This document shows, in pieces, positions 47,359 through 58,665 of a stretch of 64,000 nt of DNA. The DNA comes from Ephemerocybe angulata (lineage: Eukaryota; Basidiomycota; Agaricomycetes; Agaricales; Psathyrellaceae). The notes below the pieces were generated by a model. It was not told the origin of the DNA. It was given only the letters and a program-made list of their open reading frames with translations, and did not search any database. Each line of letters starts with the position of its first letter. Within the stretch, counting starts at the first letter, position 1. The DNA lies in assembly GCA_013368325.1 (NCBI GenBank), contig JAACJK010000002.1:930001-994000 (forward strand), in the 5' to 3' direction. A program made the position numbers and the translations under genes.

Positions 47359-48643
47359 TCGAGAGCCGAAAATGCTCTCCCGCTTCAGCCTCGAACTGCG
47401 CAGGAATCTTCCCTCTAGGGTAGGAAGGGATAGTGATTCTGCGCTCGTTGTTCGGGTCAGTCAGCGTGATGGTATGGCTACCGTCTGCGTGGCAGGCCGA
47501 TACTGCCCTCATGACTGCCAAGAACGGCCTTCCCAGCAAGAAGCAGTATGCAGCGTTGCGTACAACATGAAGCTGTACATATGCTACCACGCCGTTTCCA
47601 CAATCTATGGGCACGTTCCTAGCCAATCCTAAAGAGGAGGCCGTGGTCTTGTTAGAGGACTGGAGTCCAATCACGAAGTCCGGATCCCAGCCAATGCCCA
47701 ACTTCAATGCTGACTCCTCGCTGCACGAACACACTTGAGAGCCTTCATCAAAGATGGCCTCTTCATGTTTCGCGTTGTTGATGCGAGGAAAGAAAGCGCG
47801 AATGGGTAGTGATTCTGAAGCGGTGATCAGTGGCTTGCCCCTCTGCCGAGCGGGGTCGTCGGTCTGCAGGAAGATTTCAACCGGGTCGGGGATAATGAGT
47901 GACCCATCGGGTATGCGTTCCACGCCGTCTGCTTGATACGCCTCCCCGAGAGGTAAATCCTCAGGTCCCAACTGCACAAAAGTTTCCACCATTGGTGTAG
48001 CCTCCGTACTGTCTTCCGAGCCGGTCTCCCCTAGGAATATGCCTAGCAATTCCTTTTCAGCCTCTTCCTCCGTCAAACCTAAGTTCAAGTTGATCTCCAT
48101 CAGTTCCTCTGATAACGCCGCTTGAAGTCTTCTCGCGGCGTCTCGTTCGGATTCTGACTTTGCTCCAGCCGGTCTCCTTTTCTTCATGATTTCTTGCGCC
48201 GCCGTGCGGGCAGCTGGAGACAAAGACAAGAGGTCCTGGATGGTTACAGGGTAAGTCATTTTAAAGACCTCGCTGATCACCTCCACAACCCTTGCTTTGT
48301 CTATATTGCTAGTCCGCTTGGGCTGTGCCCCTTTTTCTACCTGTCTAGGCGGTTTGGGATCAGGTCGCGCACCAGGCGCTTCCTCCCTCCTTTCCGCCGG
48401 GACGGGCTGCGTCCGTAGAGGGGGAACATCGACATATGGGAACATCTTCGGCCTAGGCGGCGAGATGATTTCCAAGCCGTGCGGTTCCAGCCTCTGATTC
48501 GTGTTGTTTTTGGGTTTTCCTATTTTTCTGACTACCTCTTCTTCTTCATCTTCGCTCTCCGTTTCCGTTTCTACTGAAGCTGCCCGGGGCTTACTTCCAC
48601 TCGCTCGAGGAGGATTCGGGTTTCCCTTCCTCGAGCTCTTCAA
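47351..48643 (-). CDS. Gypsy-2 protease ORF
   Basis: 430 codons. Charged, disordered N-terminal half; retropepsin-like domain with A-I-F-D-E-G-S-Q-V and later F-L-L-G-R-P-F, followed by a T-I-T-L-T-D-P segment that also occurs at the same place in Gypsy-1. The frame begins at a TTG overlapping the upstream gag stop and ends overlapping pol, both in a -1 relation. It was therefore probably made as part of a frameshift product. Confidence 0.8.
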   Translation of the reverse strand: MKSSRKGNPNPPRASGSKPRAASVETETESEDEEEEVVRKIGKPKNNTNQRLEPHGLEIISPPRPKMFPYVDVPPLRTQPVPAERREEAPGARPDPKPPRQVEKGAQPKRTSNIDKARVVEVISEVFKMTYPVTIQDLLSLSPAARTAAQEIMKKRRPAGAKSESERDAARRLQAALSEELMEINLNLGLTEEEAEKELLGIFLGETGSEDSTEATPMVETFVQLGPEDLPLGEAYQADGVERIPDGSLIIPDPVEIFLQTDDPARQRGKPLITASESLPIRAFFPRINNAKHEEAIFDEGSQVCSCSEESALKLGIGWDPDFVIGLQSSNKTTASSLGLARNVPIDCGNGVVAYVQLHVVRNAAYCFLLGRPFLAVMRAVSACHADGSHTITLTDPNNERRITIPSYPRGKIPAQFEAEAGEHFRLSRI

Positions 48644-48648
48644 AAATC
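48636..48648 (-). other. Candidate -1 frameshift site, Gypsy-2 gag/protease
   Basis: Minus strand GGGATTTTTGAAG: gag ends GAT TTT TGA, protease reads TTG AAG. The core GGATTTTTGA is identical to the Gypsy-1 gag-pro/pol junction at 27881-27892. Confidence 0.55.
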
Positions 48649-49290
48649 CCGTTCCTGGTTGGCGCGCGTGTTAATCGCGTATTGCTCAATGGCACCAACC
48701 CGCTTGCCGAGATCCTGGACCGCTAAGAGAACATCACGAGCTGTTGGTTCAGGGGGAGGCGGCGCAGCTGGGGCCGGAGTCTCCTTTCCCATCGCAGACA
48801 AGATTTGGTTGGTCATGCCTGCGATAGTCTGGTGGAAGACTTCGTGTGTCACCAACTCGTCGTCCCACTCCTGTCCATAGGCGTCGTAATAAGGGGTGTG
48901 TTCTTCCTGATAATTGACCGCGGCGCCTCCTGCCCAAGCCTGATCCACTCTTTGCTTCATAGTGGACCCGTCTAGGTGACGAGAGCGCACAAGGGTATTA
49001 TTCACGTAGATAGGACCCCTCGGAATCTGTTGAGTGAACTTCCCGGCCGCTCTATCCTTTTCCATTTCTGCGCACTCGCCAATGCCATGACCTGCCACCC
49101 CGCAGTAGAAGCACGAGAAGTTAGCTCCAGGCGGCTTTGGATACATGCCTGGTTTCATCGCACCGCTCGCCCCTCCTGAGGGTGCATACGGCGGCTTCTG
49201 GGCTTGGACGTAGGTCTGGCGAGCCGCTCCTGTTTCTAGGGCGCTTAACTTAGCGCTTAATTTCTGGATTTCCGTTTTGAAAGTATCCAT
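48640..49290 (-). pseudogene. gag: Gypsy-2 gag, nucleocapsid part (5'-truncated)
   Basis: 216 codons with a short N-terminal helix, a glycine/proline stretch and a zinc knuckle C-F-Y-C-G-V-A-G-H-G-I-G-E-C (CX2CX4HX4C), then a region without motif. A capsid domain, which precedes the knuckle in gypsy gag proteins and is present in Gypsy-1, is absent. A stop lies in frame about ten codons upstream of the first ATG, at the border with the kinase gene's promoter. Confidence 0.8.
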
Positions 49291-49419
49291 GCCTGCGAAG
49301 ACGCGCTGCCCAAATCAGTCATGCCTTGGACGTATCACAGATTGTTTCTCGACCACCATCTCGGTCTATAAGACACCTTTTTCTCTCTAACATCCACCAT
49401 TGACAAGCTCCTCAAGTGA

Positions 49420-51850
49420 ATGCCTGCTTCGACGATCAAACCCACGTCTTCTCGGCCCAAGACGCGCTCGCAAACGCGCGTCGCGGAGGCTCAAGCAGTC
49501 TCTGTTCAGCCGAGTGTTGAAACGAGAAGCCTGCGGTTGAAGAGGAAGCTTCATGGACCTGTGACGCCTCATCTCCATGCGAAACGGTGTAGGGAAACGA
49601 GCACTCCAGTCACGAAGATCACAGTCGTCCCTCAAGCTCCTGAGGAGAATGGAGCCGATCTCGGGCAGGAGAGGGACGCTGATCGCGAACGCCATAGGCG
49701 CGTTGCTCTGGCCGATATTCATGAACCTGTGGCTATCGACGGGAGCTGCCTTAAGGACCTCTACAAAGCGACTGCGTCTGACCGGAGGATCAAGAACTTC
49801 TTGGCAGCATCCTCGCTGTACAACTACGAAACCAAGACTTGGAACAACATTCCCCAGGACTGTCAGGGTGATGAAGTACTCTACGAACCTATGTTAAACT
49901 TGACTAGGGCCATTGTCGATGGGCTGGGAAGCTCTAAAGGGATACGAGAGGTGGTTGGCGCCCACAAGATGAAGCTAGCTCACTTTGACGACCCTTCGCA
50001 ATTCTCGAATCCTGTCATCACTATCCAAGCCGTCGGTCCCTCGTTCGTGGAGCCCGTAGTTCCACAGATCCAGGTGCAGGGACCGAAACCTATTGGGTTC
50101 AGTAATACAGCCTCAATCTTCGACGTGAAGCAGGAAGCCGAGGTACGAGACGCCGATATCGACCAGTTAGTTGTGTATAACAGGTAAGAGATCGAATGCC
50201 ACTCTGCGACTCCTTCGTACCGCTGACGCTTCGCCTCCCTAGAGAAATGTTCTGCCAACAAGGAAATCGTCTATTTTGTCGCTCGATCCTGATGACGGAG
50301 ACCCACGCTCGACTCCTCCACTGCGATCGTAGCGGGGCGTATGAGACCAGACCGCTGAACATCCACGACGATCCAAATACATTCGTTCGACTCATCCTCG
50401 GGCTCTCATCCCCCGCAGAGGCAATCCTCGGATTCGATACAAGCGTCCAGTGGACTGTCAAAAATGGAAGGCGAGTCTCTGGTACCATAACGACACTCGA
50501 CGCGGTTGGGAAGCGAATCAAGTACCACCTGAACACGGACAAGCACATCATTATGACCGGCGGTGTACGCGGACGCGGTACCGTATGTTGGCACGCGAAG
50601 AATAAAGACGGCAGCCCGATCCTCCTCAAAGACTTCTGGCGAACCGATCTTAAGAAACCTGTACACAAATTCCTTGAGCGAGTGAAAGGCCTCGTTGGCG
50701 TTGTCCAGATGATAGCGTTCGAAGATAATTGTGCGCAGACCAAACACTTTCGTCCAGCGTGCTTCGATTTCACGGCCGTCGCTTTCGAGAACCGCATTAT
50801 GTGCCGAGTGACGATGCCTTGCTATGGGCTGGCTGTACATCGGTTTACCTCCCAAGCACAAGCTATCGCTGCTCTACGCGACGCCATCCAAGGTACGTCC
50901 CTATAAAGTGCTCGACTTTGGTGATCCTCGGGCTAACTAGATGGTAAAGGCCATTTATATCTTCTCAAAGCTGGCCTTCTCCACCAAGACGTGTCGATCG
51001 ACAACATCTTAATTGGAGAAGATGCCACTACGACAGGATTGCGCGGCATCCTCATAGATCTTGAAATGGCCATACGCGTAAATGGACCAGCAGCAAGGAG
51101 AATTGATACAAGTCAAGCGGTACGTAGATCCGAAGTTCTGCTTTTATGTTCGAAGATTCAGGAAAAGCTGAACTTGGGGATCAACAGGGCACACGGCTAT
51201 ACCAATCGGTCTCGGTCGTGGATGGACGAAACCCTCTCCCGCGCGACTACATCGACGACCTCGAATCCTTCTTCTACGTGCTCTGCCACCTCCTCTACGG
51301 ATTTGAGGGTGCTAACCTTCCATTCCCCGAAGCCTTCGGTCCGGACTCAGTCCTGGGCGAATGGGAACGCCGAACCCCACGTATCGCTTCGAACCGGAAG
51401 GAGATTTATATCTCGTTGGAAGGCCCAGCATATCATCCACCCCCGCGGTTCTGGAGCGCGGCGTGCGTCGGCCTCTGCGATAAATATCGCAAGTTTCTCG
51501 GGCCTCTGATCGAAGCCAAAGGGCACATTCGTAGCAAGCTTCACCCCTCTTTGATATCGCAGGAAGAGCTGCGGGAGATCTACAACGTGGATGGCCACTA
51601 CGCTGATGTGCTCGCCATGTTCGACGTGGCTTTGGCAGAGTTGGACAAGCCTGGTGGGACGGACCCACGCCCTGCGCCTCCAGTTTTTGCTTCCCCGGCG
51701 TCGAGTGTCAATTCTTATATCTCGAGCTCAGGAAGTTCGTCCTCGGCCGGCTCTCCTGTGCGGCCTCTCGGTTATCCTGAAGATCTCTGGCGAGTGGAAA
51801 CGGAAGGGGAGATACACCTTCCAACACCCCCCCTAATCTATGACGCGTAG
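49420..51850 (+). CDS. FunK1 family protein kinase, intact (751 aa)
   Basis: Exons 49420-50183, 50243-50892, 50941-51119 and 51188-51850 give 752 codons. The N-terminus is basic and proline-rich. The kinase part has a lysine in I-L-L-K-D-F-W-R (beta-3), the F-T-S-Q-A-Q-A-I-A-A-L-R-D segment, catalytic loop L-L-H-Q-D-V-S-I-D-N-I-L (H-Q-D in place of the common H-R-D), metal-binding L-I-D-L-E-M-A (E where FunK1 usually has D), then Y-I-D-D-L-E-S-F-F-Y-V-L and F-W-S-A-A-C-V-G-L-C-D-K-Y-R-K-F. The catalytic aspartate, lysine and metal aspartate are present, so it may be active. A serine-rich tail ends it. Natural substrates of this fungal family are unknown. Upstream it borders truncated Gypsy-2. 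Confidence 0.92.
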
Positions 51851-53005
51851 ATGGTCATCTCGGATGGTGCCAATACGTTCGACGTGGCGTTGGATTCAGG
51901 TTCGTCCCGTCCCTTGCCGGCCCTCCCGTGAGGCCTCTCCGTTGCACTGAGGATCTCGATACCCCATAACGCAGCCAACATGTAATTGACTACTCAGAGG
52001 GACTCACCAATGGCCGACAACAGATTTGAGCCCATACCCTCGTTCCGTTCGTCGAGACGCTCTGATAGGCTACGTCGCATCCAGCCCGAATGTATCCTTC
52101 TAGCATCTTTTCAATCTAACGTTGAGATACGCCGGAAAACAAATTCTTTAAGAAAGGATAGAGATTGAGATACTACACTGATAATACAAGAGCGGGGCAG
52201 GAAACGAACACCCCTTAATCTATGACGCCTAGATGGTCCTCCTTGATAGTCCCAATAGCAAACTACTTCCTCGTCAGTAAAAGCTTCACGCGATTGAGAA
52301 GGGATACGCACAATTTCGGTCGCATCTACACTTTTCGATGACCTGGAATTTGGGCGTGAGCATCGGTCTGAAGCGCAGGAGCTGGCGTGCGATGGAAAGT
52401 AGCTTGGAGGAAGGGAGCGAGCCGTTCTAGGGGTTGCACGCCAAGTCGCGTTGCAAGAAAGCGAGGCGTCCCAGAACGAGACCTCTGGGGCGGCTCAGGC
52501 TCAACCCACGCCTAATCCAAGACTACGAATAGCGGGGGCGAGTCGGTGACGTCTCCTGACCTGTTCTTCGGAAGCGAATGAAGGCGGGTTGGAGTTGGGG
52601 TCAAACCGCATACCACAGCAATGATGTAGCCAAACTGGCCCGAGCACGTTCCTTCTACGTCGGTGAACAGTTTGTTCTCGAGGAAGTCTGTCATTTGCGG
52701 CCCGAAGTAGGATGGGTGGAGGAGGATCGTATGTGTGAGTTCTTTCTGCCAGGATTCATGGTTACGCGTTCGATACGTGTGCATGCGGGCGTGCGTGGTC
52801 GGGGGTGAAAGGGGTAGTTGGTGCTGCTGCGTTAGTGCGGAAGGTAGGGTGCTCAGCACCACTTACGATGAAGAACATGGCGGCGTCGTGTCGGTCGTGG
52901 TGGTGGTTGGGGATCAAGCGACCCCGCCCGCCGCCAAAACAGAATTCTCGGGTTTGCGTGGGTGGTTCCCAGCAACATGGAAGGTGGGCTGCGATAAGCC
53001 AATAT
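51851..53005. other. Intergenic between FunK1 kinase and tRNA
   Basis: No gene is supported. Two short phrases (CCCTTAATCTATGACGC-like at about 51830-51850 and 52213-52230) recur, suggesting a local duplication of the kinase 3' end. The rest is unique to my eye. Confidence 0.45.
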
Positions 53006-53079
53006 GGCCGACTAGCTCAGTTGGTTAGAGCGTCGTGCTAATAACGCGAAGGTCTTGGGTTCGATCCCCACGTTGGCCA
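53006..53079 (+). tRNA. tRNA-Ile (anticodon AAU)
   Basis: 74 nt with a complete cloverleaf: acceptor stem GGCCGAC/GTTGGCC (one G-U pair), D arm GCTC/GAGC, anticodon stem TCGTG/CGCGA with loop CTAATAA (anticodon AAT in DNA), and T arm with GGTTCGATCCC. There is no intron. A and B box sequences are present, and a T5 run nine bases downstream (53088-53092) suits RNA polymerase III termination. Confidence 0.96.
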
Positions 53080-53566
53080 TTGAAATGTTTTTCGCCCTTT
53101 CCCGAGCAGCCAGTTCTCTTCTTTCAGGTTTCAAGGTTCCGGGATGTGTGCTTCAACGCAATCGCGCAGCGTCTGTATTTGATGTCAAGATGAGTTATGT
53201 AGGACTGACTAGCAGTAAGGTACGAAGATCGGTAAGACGGCACCCGACCGTTGAGGACTACCGACTGCGAGCAAGAAAACAAGGACAGCATTGGGAAAGC
53301 ATGTATGGAGAACTAAGAAAGCGACTAAGCACAGCAGAAGAGTCTGGATAACGCGAGAAGCAATGGGCCAGGGTATGGTAAGTGTAAGTAAGGAGGTAAG
53401 GTAGGGCTAGAGTGCAAGAACGTACGAGTAAAACGGATGTGATATACATAGCAAGAGCAATTGGAAAGCGGTATGGATGAGATAGCAAGCAAACATGGGA
53501 GAGCAAGATTCGGGTATGCGACAGCAAAAAAAAACACAGGGAGGGCTACACACCCCGTTGTAACAC
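53080..53566. other. Intergenic downstream of the tRNA
   Basis: Contains the putative polymerase III terminator T run at 53088-53092. An A9 tract is near 53526. No gene is supported. Confidence 0.5.
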
Positions 53567-54502
53567 CTAGTTCTCCTTCATCTCTTCGTCGATCCTGCCG
53601 ACGGTGCTAGACACGGAGAACCCGCGATCCCTCCCCTTGAGCTTCTGACCGCTCATCGCTGCCGGGATCCCCGCCGACCCAGGCATATCATGATTCTGGT
53701 ACGAAAACGGAGTCCTCGGAAAGGACTTGGCGCTAAACGGCAACTGGGGCAACGCCGGGAGAGGTGCGCTCGGGGGAGGCACGGGCGCAGGTACAGATGT
53801 AACACGTCGAACATGCTTCCTCAGACCCCTACAAATCCCACTATCAGTACATTCCTTCGAATAATAGGATAGGACATACCGCGATGTGATACCTGCGGTC
53901 GCAGGTGGAGGCGCCCGGTACACACTGCTGCCCACACTCCCACTCCTCAGCCTCCCGGTAAGACTAGTCCCTTCGCTCGCCACCGAGCTGGCCATCCCGA
54001 ACATCGTGAAGCCCTCCACAGCCGAGGGCGGGTTCGATGAAGACAAGCTTCCACCTCTGGATCGCCCGGGGTTCATAGCCAGGTGCCGCTGCATCTGCAG
54101 CGCAGCGCCCACCGTACGTGTGGGTGACCGGATTGAAGTGAGAGGCGAAACAGCGATCGTTAAACTTGAGCGCCGACGGCGGAGACGGGGCTGCGCCTGC
54201 GCCGTTGCACTCGAGCCGGCGGCGGCGGATGTGATTTTGGCAGCTGCCTGAAGGGAAGCGGTGACTGTGTGCTGCGTTGGTGTAGATTCCCTCCCAGAGG
54301 GATAGTCGAGCTCCATAGGCTCGTCGACGACGATGGCGTCGCTGTGAGTTGGGAGTGGCGATGCAGGGCGGATGGGGGAGCTGTCGCCGTAGGGGGTTGG
54401 GAAGCCGTCGATGGCTTTGGGCTTGCTGGGTGTCGTTGGGTTATCGTATGCTTGTCTTGGTGCGAGCAGGCCTGACGAGAAGAAAGCGGAGTATGAGGCC
54501 AT
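53567..54502 (-). CDS. Serine/proline-rich protein, unknown function (294 aa)
   Basis: Two exons on minus, 54502-53880 and 53828-53567, split by a 51-bp GTATGT...TTTGTAG intron whose length is a multiple of three; sum 295 codons. The start M-A-S-Y-S-A-F-F-S-S-G has an in-frame stop upstream. The sequence is low-complexity with R-R-R-R-S-S-L-T and S-P-T-R-T stretches that look like kinase target sites, and a C-terminal R-V-T-S-V-P and G-R-I-D-E-E-M-K pattern. No domain is recognised. Codon use and context look like a resident gene with no transposable-element signature. Confidence 0.65.
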   Translation of the reverse strand: MASYSAFFSSGLLAPRQAYDNPTTPSKPKAIDGFPTPYGDSSPIRPASPLPTHSDAIVVDEPMELDYPSGRESTPTQHTVTASLQAAAKITSAAAGSSATAQAQPRLRRRRSSLTIAVSPLTSIRSPTRTVGAALQMQRHLAMNPGRSRGGSLSSSNPPSAVEGFTMFGMASSVASEGTSLTGRLRSGSVGSSVYRAPPPATAGITSRYVLSYYSKECTDSGICRGLRKHVRRVTSVPAPVPPPSAPLPALPQLPFSAKSFPRTPFSYQNHDMPGSAGIPAAMSGQKLKGRDRGFSVSSTVGRIDEEMKEN

Positions 54503-55082
54503 GTTCGAGGGAAGTTCGAGGGGTAGCAGATGGGGTTGAAGGATAGTAAACGATTGAAGTGGGACAGAACGTGGTTCAGGAAAGGTTGAAGTAGGAGAAA
54601 AAGGTCTAGAGGTCGTTTGAGTTTAAGGTCGTCTTGGATAAGGAATATAAGGGCTCCTCGTTGTCGTCGTCAGGTCATAACGAGAGGACAAGCAGCTGAT
54701 GGGCGGCTTATGGGCGCCATCAAACGCGGTTGAACTTTTGACATTCGGACAAATAACGCGTCAACAACGCGTCTATATTGAGCGTGACCGCCGCTCTCGA
54801 CGGGGTCGGGGAGGTGGGTGGAAGAAGATACTGGCCGGTATCTCACTTTTGCTACCTTGTGGTAATAGGGTCGCAGGAGTATATTACATAGTAAGCACGG
54901 CGCACGTACTCACCCATCTAGCATTTCATTATCATACAAAAGACTAAAGTAGATTGAATGAACCGATGAACCCTAATGGTATAATCTGCTGCGAGATTAG
55001 AGTACAACTTGTAAAACAAGGGGCCTTGGCTGCTAGAGCTCTGCTAGATCTGAACATTGAGATTGAGGATATATGCAACGAT
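54503..55082. other. Intergenic
   Basis: Shared upstream region of the serine/proline-rich gene and 3' flank of a FunK1 gene. Nothing else is recognised. Confidence 0.5.
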
Positions 55083-57618
55083 TTAAACGCAAATGCGTTT
55101 GGATGGTCCAACTTCTCCGCCCTCCACGTCGTCAAATTCCCTTTTACGAGGAAAAAAACTGGGCCAGAAAGACGCAGTTTCCGCAGAACCTGACGACGAG
55201 CACGACGGAGACTCGGAATCCCCCCGACGCGGCGCCTCTCCACCCGGCTTTCCCAGCTCATCCAGCGCCTCGTCAAACAAAGCGATGATATCCGTATAAT
55301 GCTGGTCAAGTTGCCCGTATAGCTTCTCGAACATTGTTCTTCGGTTGGCTGCGCCACTGGTGAAGAGGATCTCGCGCTTGGTTTCGGTCATAGGGAGGAT
55401 GTACTTCCGAAACTTGTCGCAGAGCTCGATGCATGGAGACGCCCAGAACAACGGTGGCGGGTCCCAGTGGAACGACTTGGGCCCCTCGCACATGACAAAC
55501 ATGTACTTTCTATTGGTAGCAGCTTCGGTATCCTCTTGCTCCCACCTCGCCATGTTGGATCCTGGGCGGAACGCATCAGGAGCGGGTGAGTTGACACCTT
55601 CGTAGCCGTAGAGAAGGTGGCATAGGACGTAGAAGAAGGATTCGATGTCATCGAGGTAGTCGCGGGGTATGCGTGGTACGGCAGACCAAGAAATTTGGTC
55701 TAGTAAGCAGACAGACAGGTATAACCGCGTGCCCTGGCGATGCAGTCAGTATCACGTATCATCTCCCTTGGCGCACGTAGATTGGGATGCGACGTACCCC
55801 GTAAAATTGTTCAAGCTTTTCGGCCGCGGGGCCATTCGCACGTCGAGCCATGTCGAGGTCGATGAGAGCACCTCTGTGGCCAACATCACTACCATCCTCG
55901 CCCAAAAGGATATTGTCCATCGATACGTCGCTATGGAGGACGCCAGCTCGGAGAAGGTTGAGATGACCTAATTCCAGTGGGTTAACAAGAAAAATTCAGT
56001 GGTGAGTAAAAGGGCAGAAAAACGGGTAGTTTCGTGACGCACCTTGAATTGTGTCACGTATGGCTGCAATCGCCTGTTTCTGAGACGTGAACTTGTACAG
56101 AGGCAACCCGTAGCAGGTTATCGTCACTCGCGACATCGTGCGGTTACAAAAGCCATCCGAAACGAAGGACTCAGGCCGGAGGTTCTTGGTCTGCACACGG
56201 TCATCCTCATAGGCTATCATGTTCACGACACCCGGGAGGCCCTTAGCTCGTTCGAGGAGGGTATATTCAGGAACCTGTTCATCGACGCGCCACGCATCCT
56301 TAATGATGATTTCTTTCCCATCCCGATCCTTGGTCATCCAGCACACAGTTCCCTTTCCGCACACGTCGTGAGTAATTACGCATGGCCTATCCATCCTGAG
56401 ATCATGTGTGACTTGCTCTCCAGATGCATCTAGGGTGCGTATGGTACCCGCGACCTTGACCCCAGCTTTGATCGTCCACTGCACACTGATATCGAGCCCG
56501 AGAATCGCCTCCTGTGTAGACGAAAGTCCTAGAATAAGGCGAACGAACGTATGTGGGTTGTCGTTGATGTTGAGAGCGGTAGTTTTGTAGGCTCCGCTAC
56601 GGTCGCAGTGGAGCAGGCGGACTTGCGTCTCTGTGATGAGGAGCGAACGGGCAAAGAGCCGATTCAACTGGCGGAAGAAAATTTGCCTGCAAGGCCGTTA
56701 ATCGGGGGCGATTCAAAATCGAAGGTAAGGAACGCACCTGTTGTATACTGCCAGATGATCAACGTCTGCCTCGGAAACGTCGGCGTCTCGCTTGATTGTG
56801 AAAACCGAGGCTACATTGCTGAATCCGATGGGGTTCTCGGCGCGCTTTGGGGCATTCACGAGCTTCGGTTCCGCAAAAGAAGGCCCAGTAGCCTTGATGG
56901 CCATATCAGGACTCGAGAACTGCGCTGGCTCGTCCACATGAAAGAGTTTGGCCCCGCGCGTGTCGACAACCTCCCGAGTCCCACTGACATCGCCTAACCC
57001 TGCTATGATAGCTTCAATGAGCTGGGCGAACGAGTTGTGGAGCGCTGCTGCATTCTCCGAGGTCTGATGTATGCCAGTCCAGCATCCCTGAGTGTAGTCG
57101 TACAGCGATGAAGCGACGAGGAAGTTCTTGATGTCCTGGTCGGAGATGATATTGGCATAGAGATCCTTCAGGCAAGCTCCGTCAACAGTTGGTACTTGTT
57201 CAAGATCGGCAAAGGCTATTCTTCGCTGTTCTTGCAGAACTAGATTTGCTGCATCGTCGACTGGTTGATTAGCCTCAAGTGGGATCGAAGTATCCTTGGA
57301 TTCGTTAAGAGCCGCTTCATTAGCACGCTGCGCAGCCGCTACCGATCGCGTGAAAGGTCGACGCTGGGCTACGGAAGAACCTGGTGCGAGCACAGATGGC
57401 TTCGTGGTCGCTTTGGTTCTCGGTTGGGCCGACCTCTTGACTGTAGCCGTACGAGTCGTCGCTTTAGGCTTTACGCGTGGCTTCCGGGTATTGGTAGATG
57501 TAGTCGCTTTATCCTTGGGCTTTGTCTTTGGAGTGATGCCAGGAGGTAGAGCCGCCTCCAAGCGCGCTTGCGAACGCGTCCGAACACGAGGAGGAGCAGG
57601 GGCGGTGGTTGCGGGCAT
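55083..57618 (-). CDS. FunK1 family protein kinase, intact (781 aa)
   Basis: Exons on minus: 57618-56738, 56686-56043, 55967-55798 and 55733-55083; 782 codons. Same intron positions as the gene at 49420, so they are paralogs. Features: basic N-terminus (M-P-A-T-T-A-P, R-S-Q-A-R), lysine in I-I-I-K-D-A-W-R, F-T-S-Q-K-Q-A-I-A-A-I-R-D, catalytic loop V-L-H-S-D-V-S-M-D-N-I-L (H-S-D), L-I-D-L-D-M-A, Y-L-D-D-I-E-S-F-F-Y-V-L, W-A-S-P-C-I-E-L-C-D-K-F-R-K. The tail ends K-R-I-C-V. Start chosen by alignment with the paralog; an upstream in-frame ATG at 57708 is less likely. All key catalytic residues are retained. Confidence 0.92.
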
Positions 57619-58665
57619 ATTCTCGCAGGAAGCGCAGACAGATTGTGTGAATGGGTAGGAACTGTGGTGCTGTATCAAGAAAATGGTTGTGGTGGTGGTT
57701 GAGAGCAAGCTGTTATTGATCCCAACACTAAACGACCGATTGGGATTTGCGTAAGCGCTCGCGTGAGAATCCTGGATGAGTGCCTCTGCAAGATGGTTTA
57801 AACGTAGATTTCAAACCGGGCGCCTCACTCTCGTAGAATTTAGGGAGCCCTTAAAAATCTTTGGGGAAAAATGGGACAGCGGGCGAGGATTATATTGCTC
57901 AAGGCTAGAAACCCCGCTGGCGATTACCCAGGCTTCACACACACCCAGGCTTGAAGTGATGCGTTCTTTGTGTTCGTGCTTTTCAATGCTGGTTCTCATC
58001 GGTCTTGGGCTACAGTTTGCATATGCGTGCTTATATACTTACCGATGCAATCTGAATGATAACTGAGTACGATACTGGGAAAACGGGGTCTTGCCAGGCT
58101 TATCCTCATACTTCCACGGGAGTTGCCGAAATTGATGGGAATACACTCGATACTTATATCCCATCAGCGACATGCAAAGGGAGACTTGGGAGTTACACAG
58201 GGAGAAAATAGACAAATCTACTCTTTTTCTCTGGTTATCGAGGGGTGGAGACATATACCTACGGCGGCACGGGGTTCTGTTAAAGCGGGCGATCTCCTAG
58301 ACATGTTCTCTTACCCTCGAGTAATTTACGCGCCCTCTTCGAGTGCCCGAGATGCCTCTGAGCTATCCTCCAGGCCTCTCTCAGGTTGTATACAAATCCA
58401 ATACACTTTATCCTCTGATTTACATCAGGGGCCCGTCTCCATTGCAAACAACTTTCATTCTTCCCGAGCTTATCGAATAAGATAGGTTGGAGAAGGCAGT
58501 CACGAGATCATCCACAGAGCTGTACCCAATTTGGGCGACCCTCTTTACCTTTGGCTTGTTTGGTTGTCGATTCGTGTTGTTATTCGTTGTTTGTGATTAC
58601 ATGCGTGGTTGATTCCGCGTGTGCGTTCTTTCTCTTTAGCCACATCGTTGCCTCTCTTGAGCGCG
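57619..58665. other. Divergent intergenic region between two FunK1 genes
   Basis: About 1 kb between a minus-strand and a plus-strand kinase gene, so it probably contains both promoters. No specific element is identified. Confidence 0.45.

Larger units (their letters stand above)
43649..49290 (-). mobile_element. Gypsy-2: truncated Ty3/gypsy retrotransposon with inverted integrase end
   Basis: Read on minus: gag fragment (49290-48640), protease (48643-47351), RT/RNase H (47354-44788), then the integrase core in the opposite orientation (43651-44787). No LTR is seen. The 5' side lacks the capsid part and stops close to the kinase gene that starts at 49420, and the 3' side ends at the MITE. 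Protease type (D-E-G-S), RT box context and ORF-overlap style match Gypsy-1, so both belong to one related group. Unlike Gypsy-1, this copy separates gag and protease by a further -1 overlap. Confidence 0.85.
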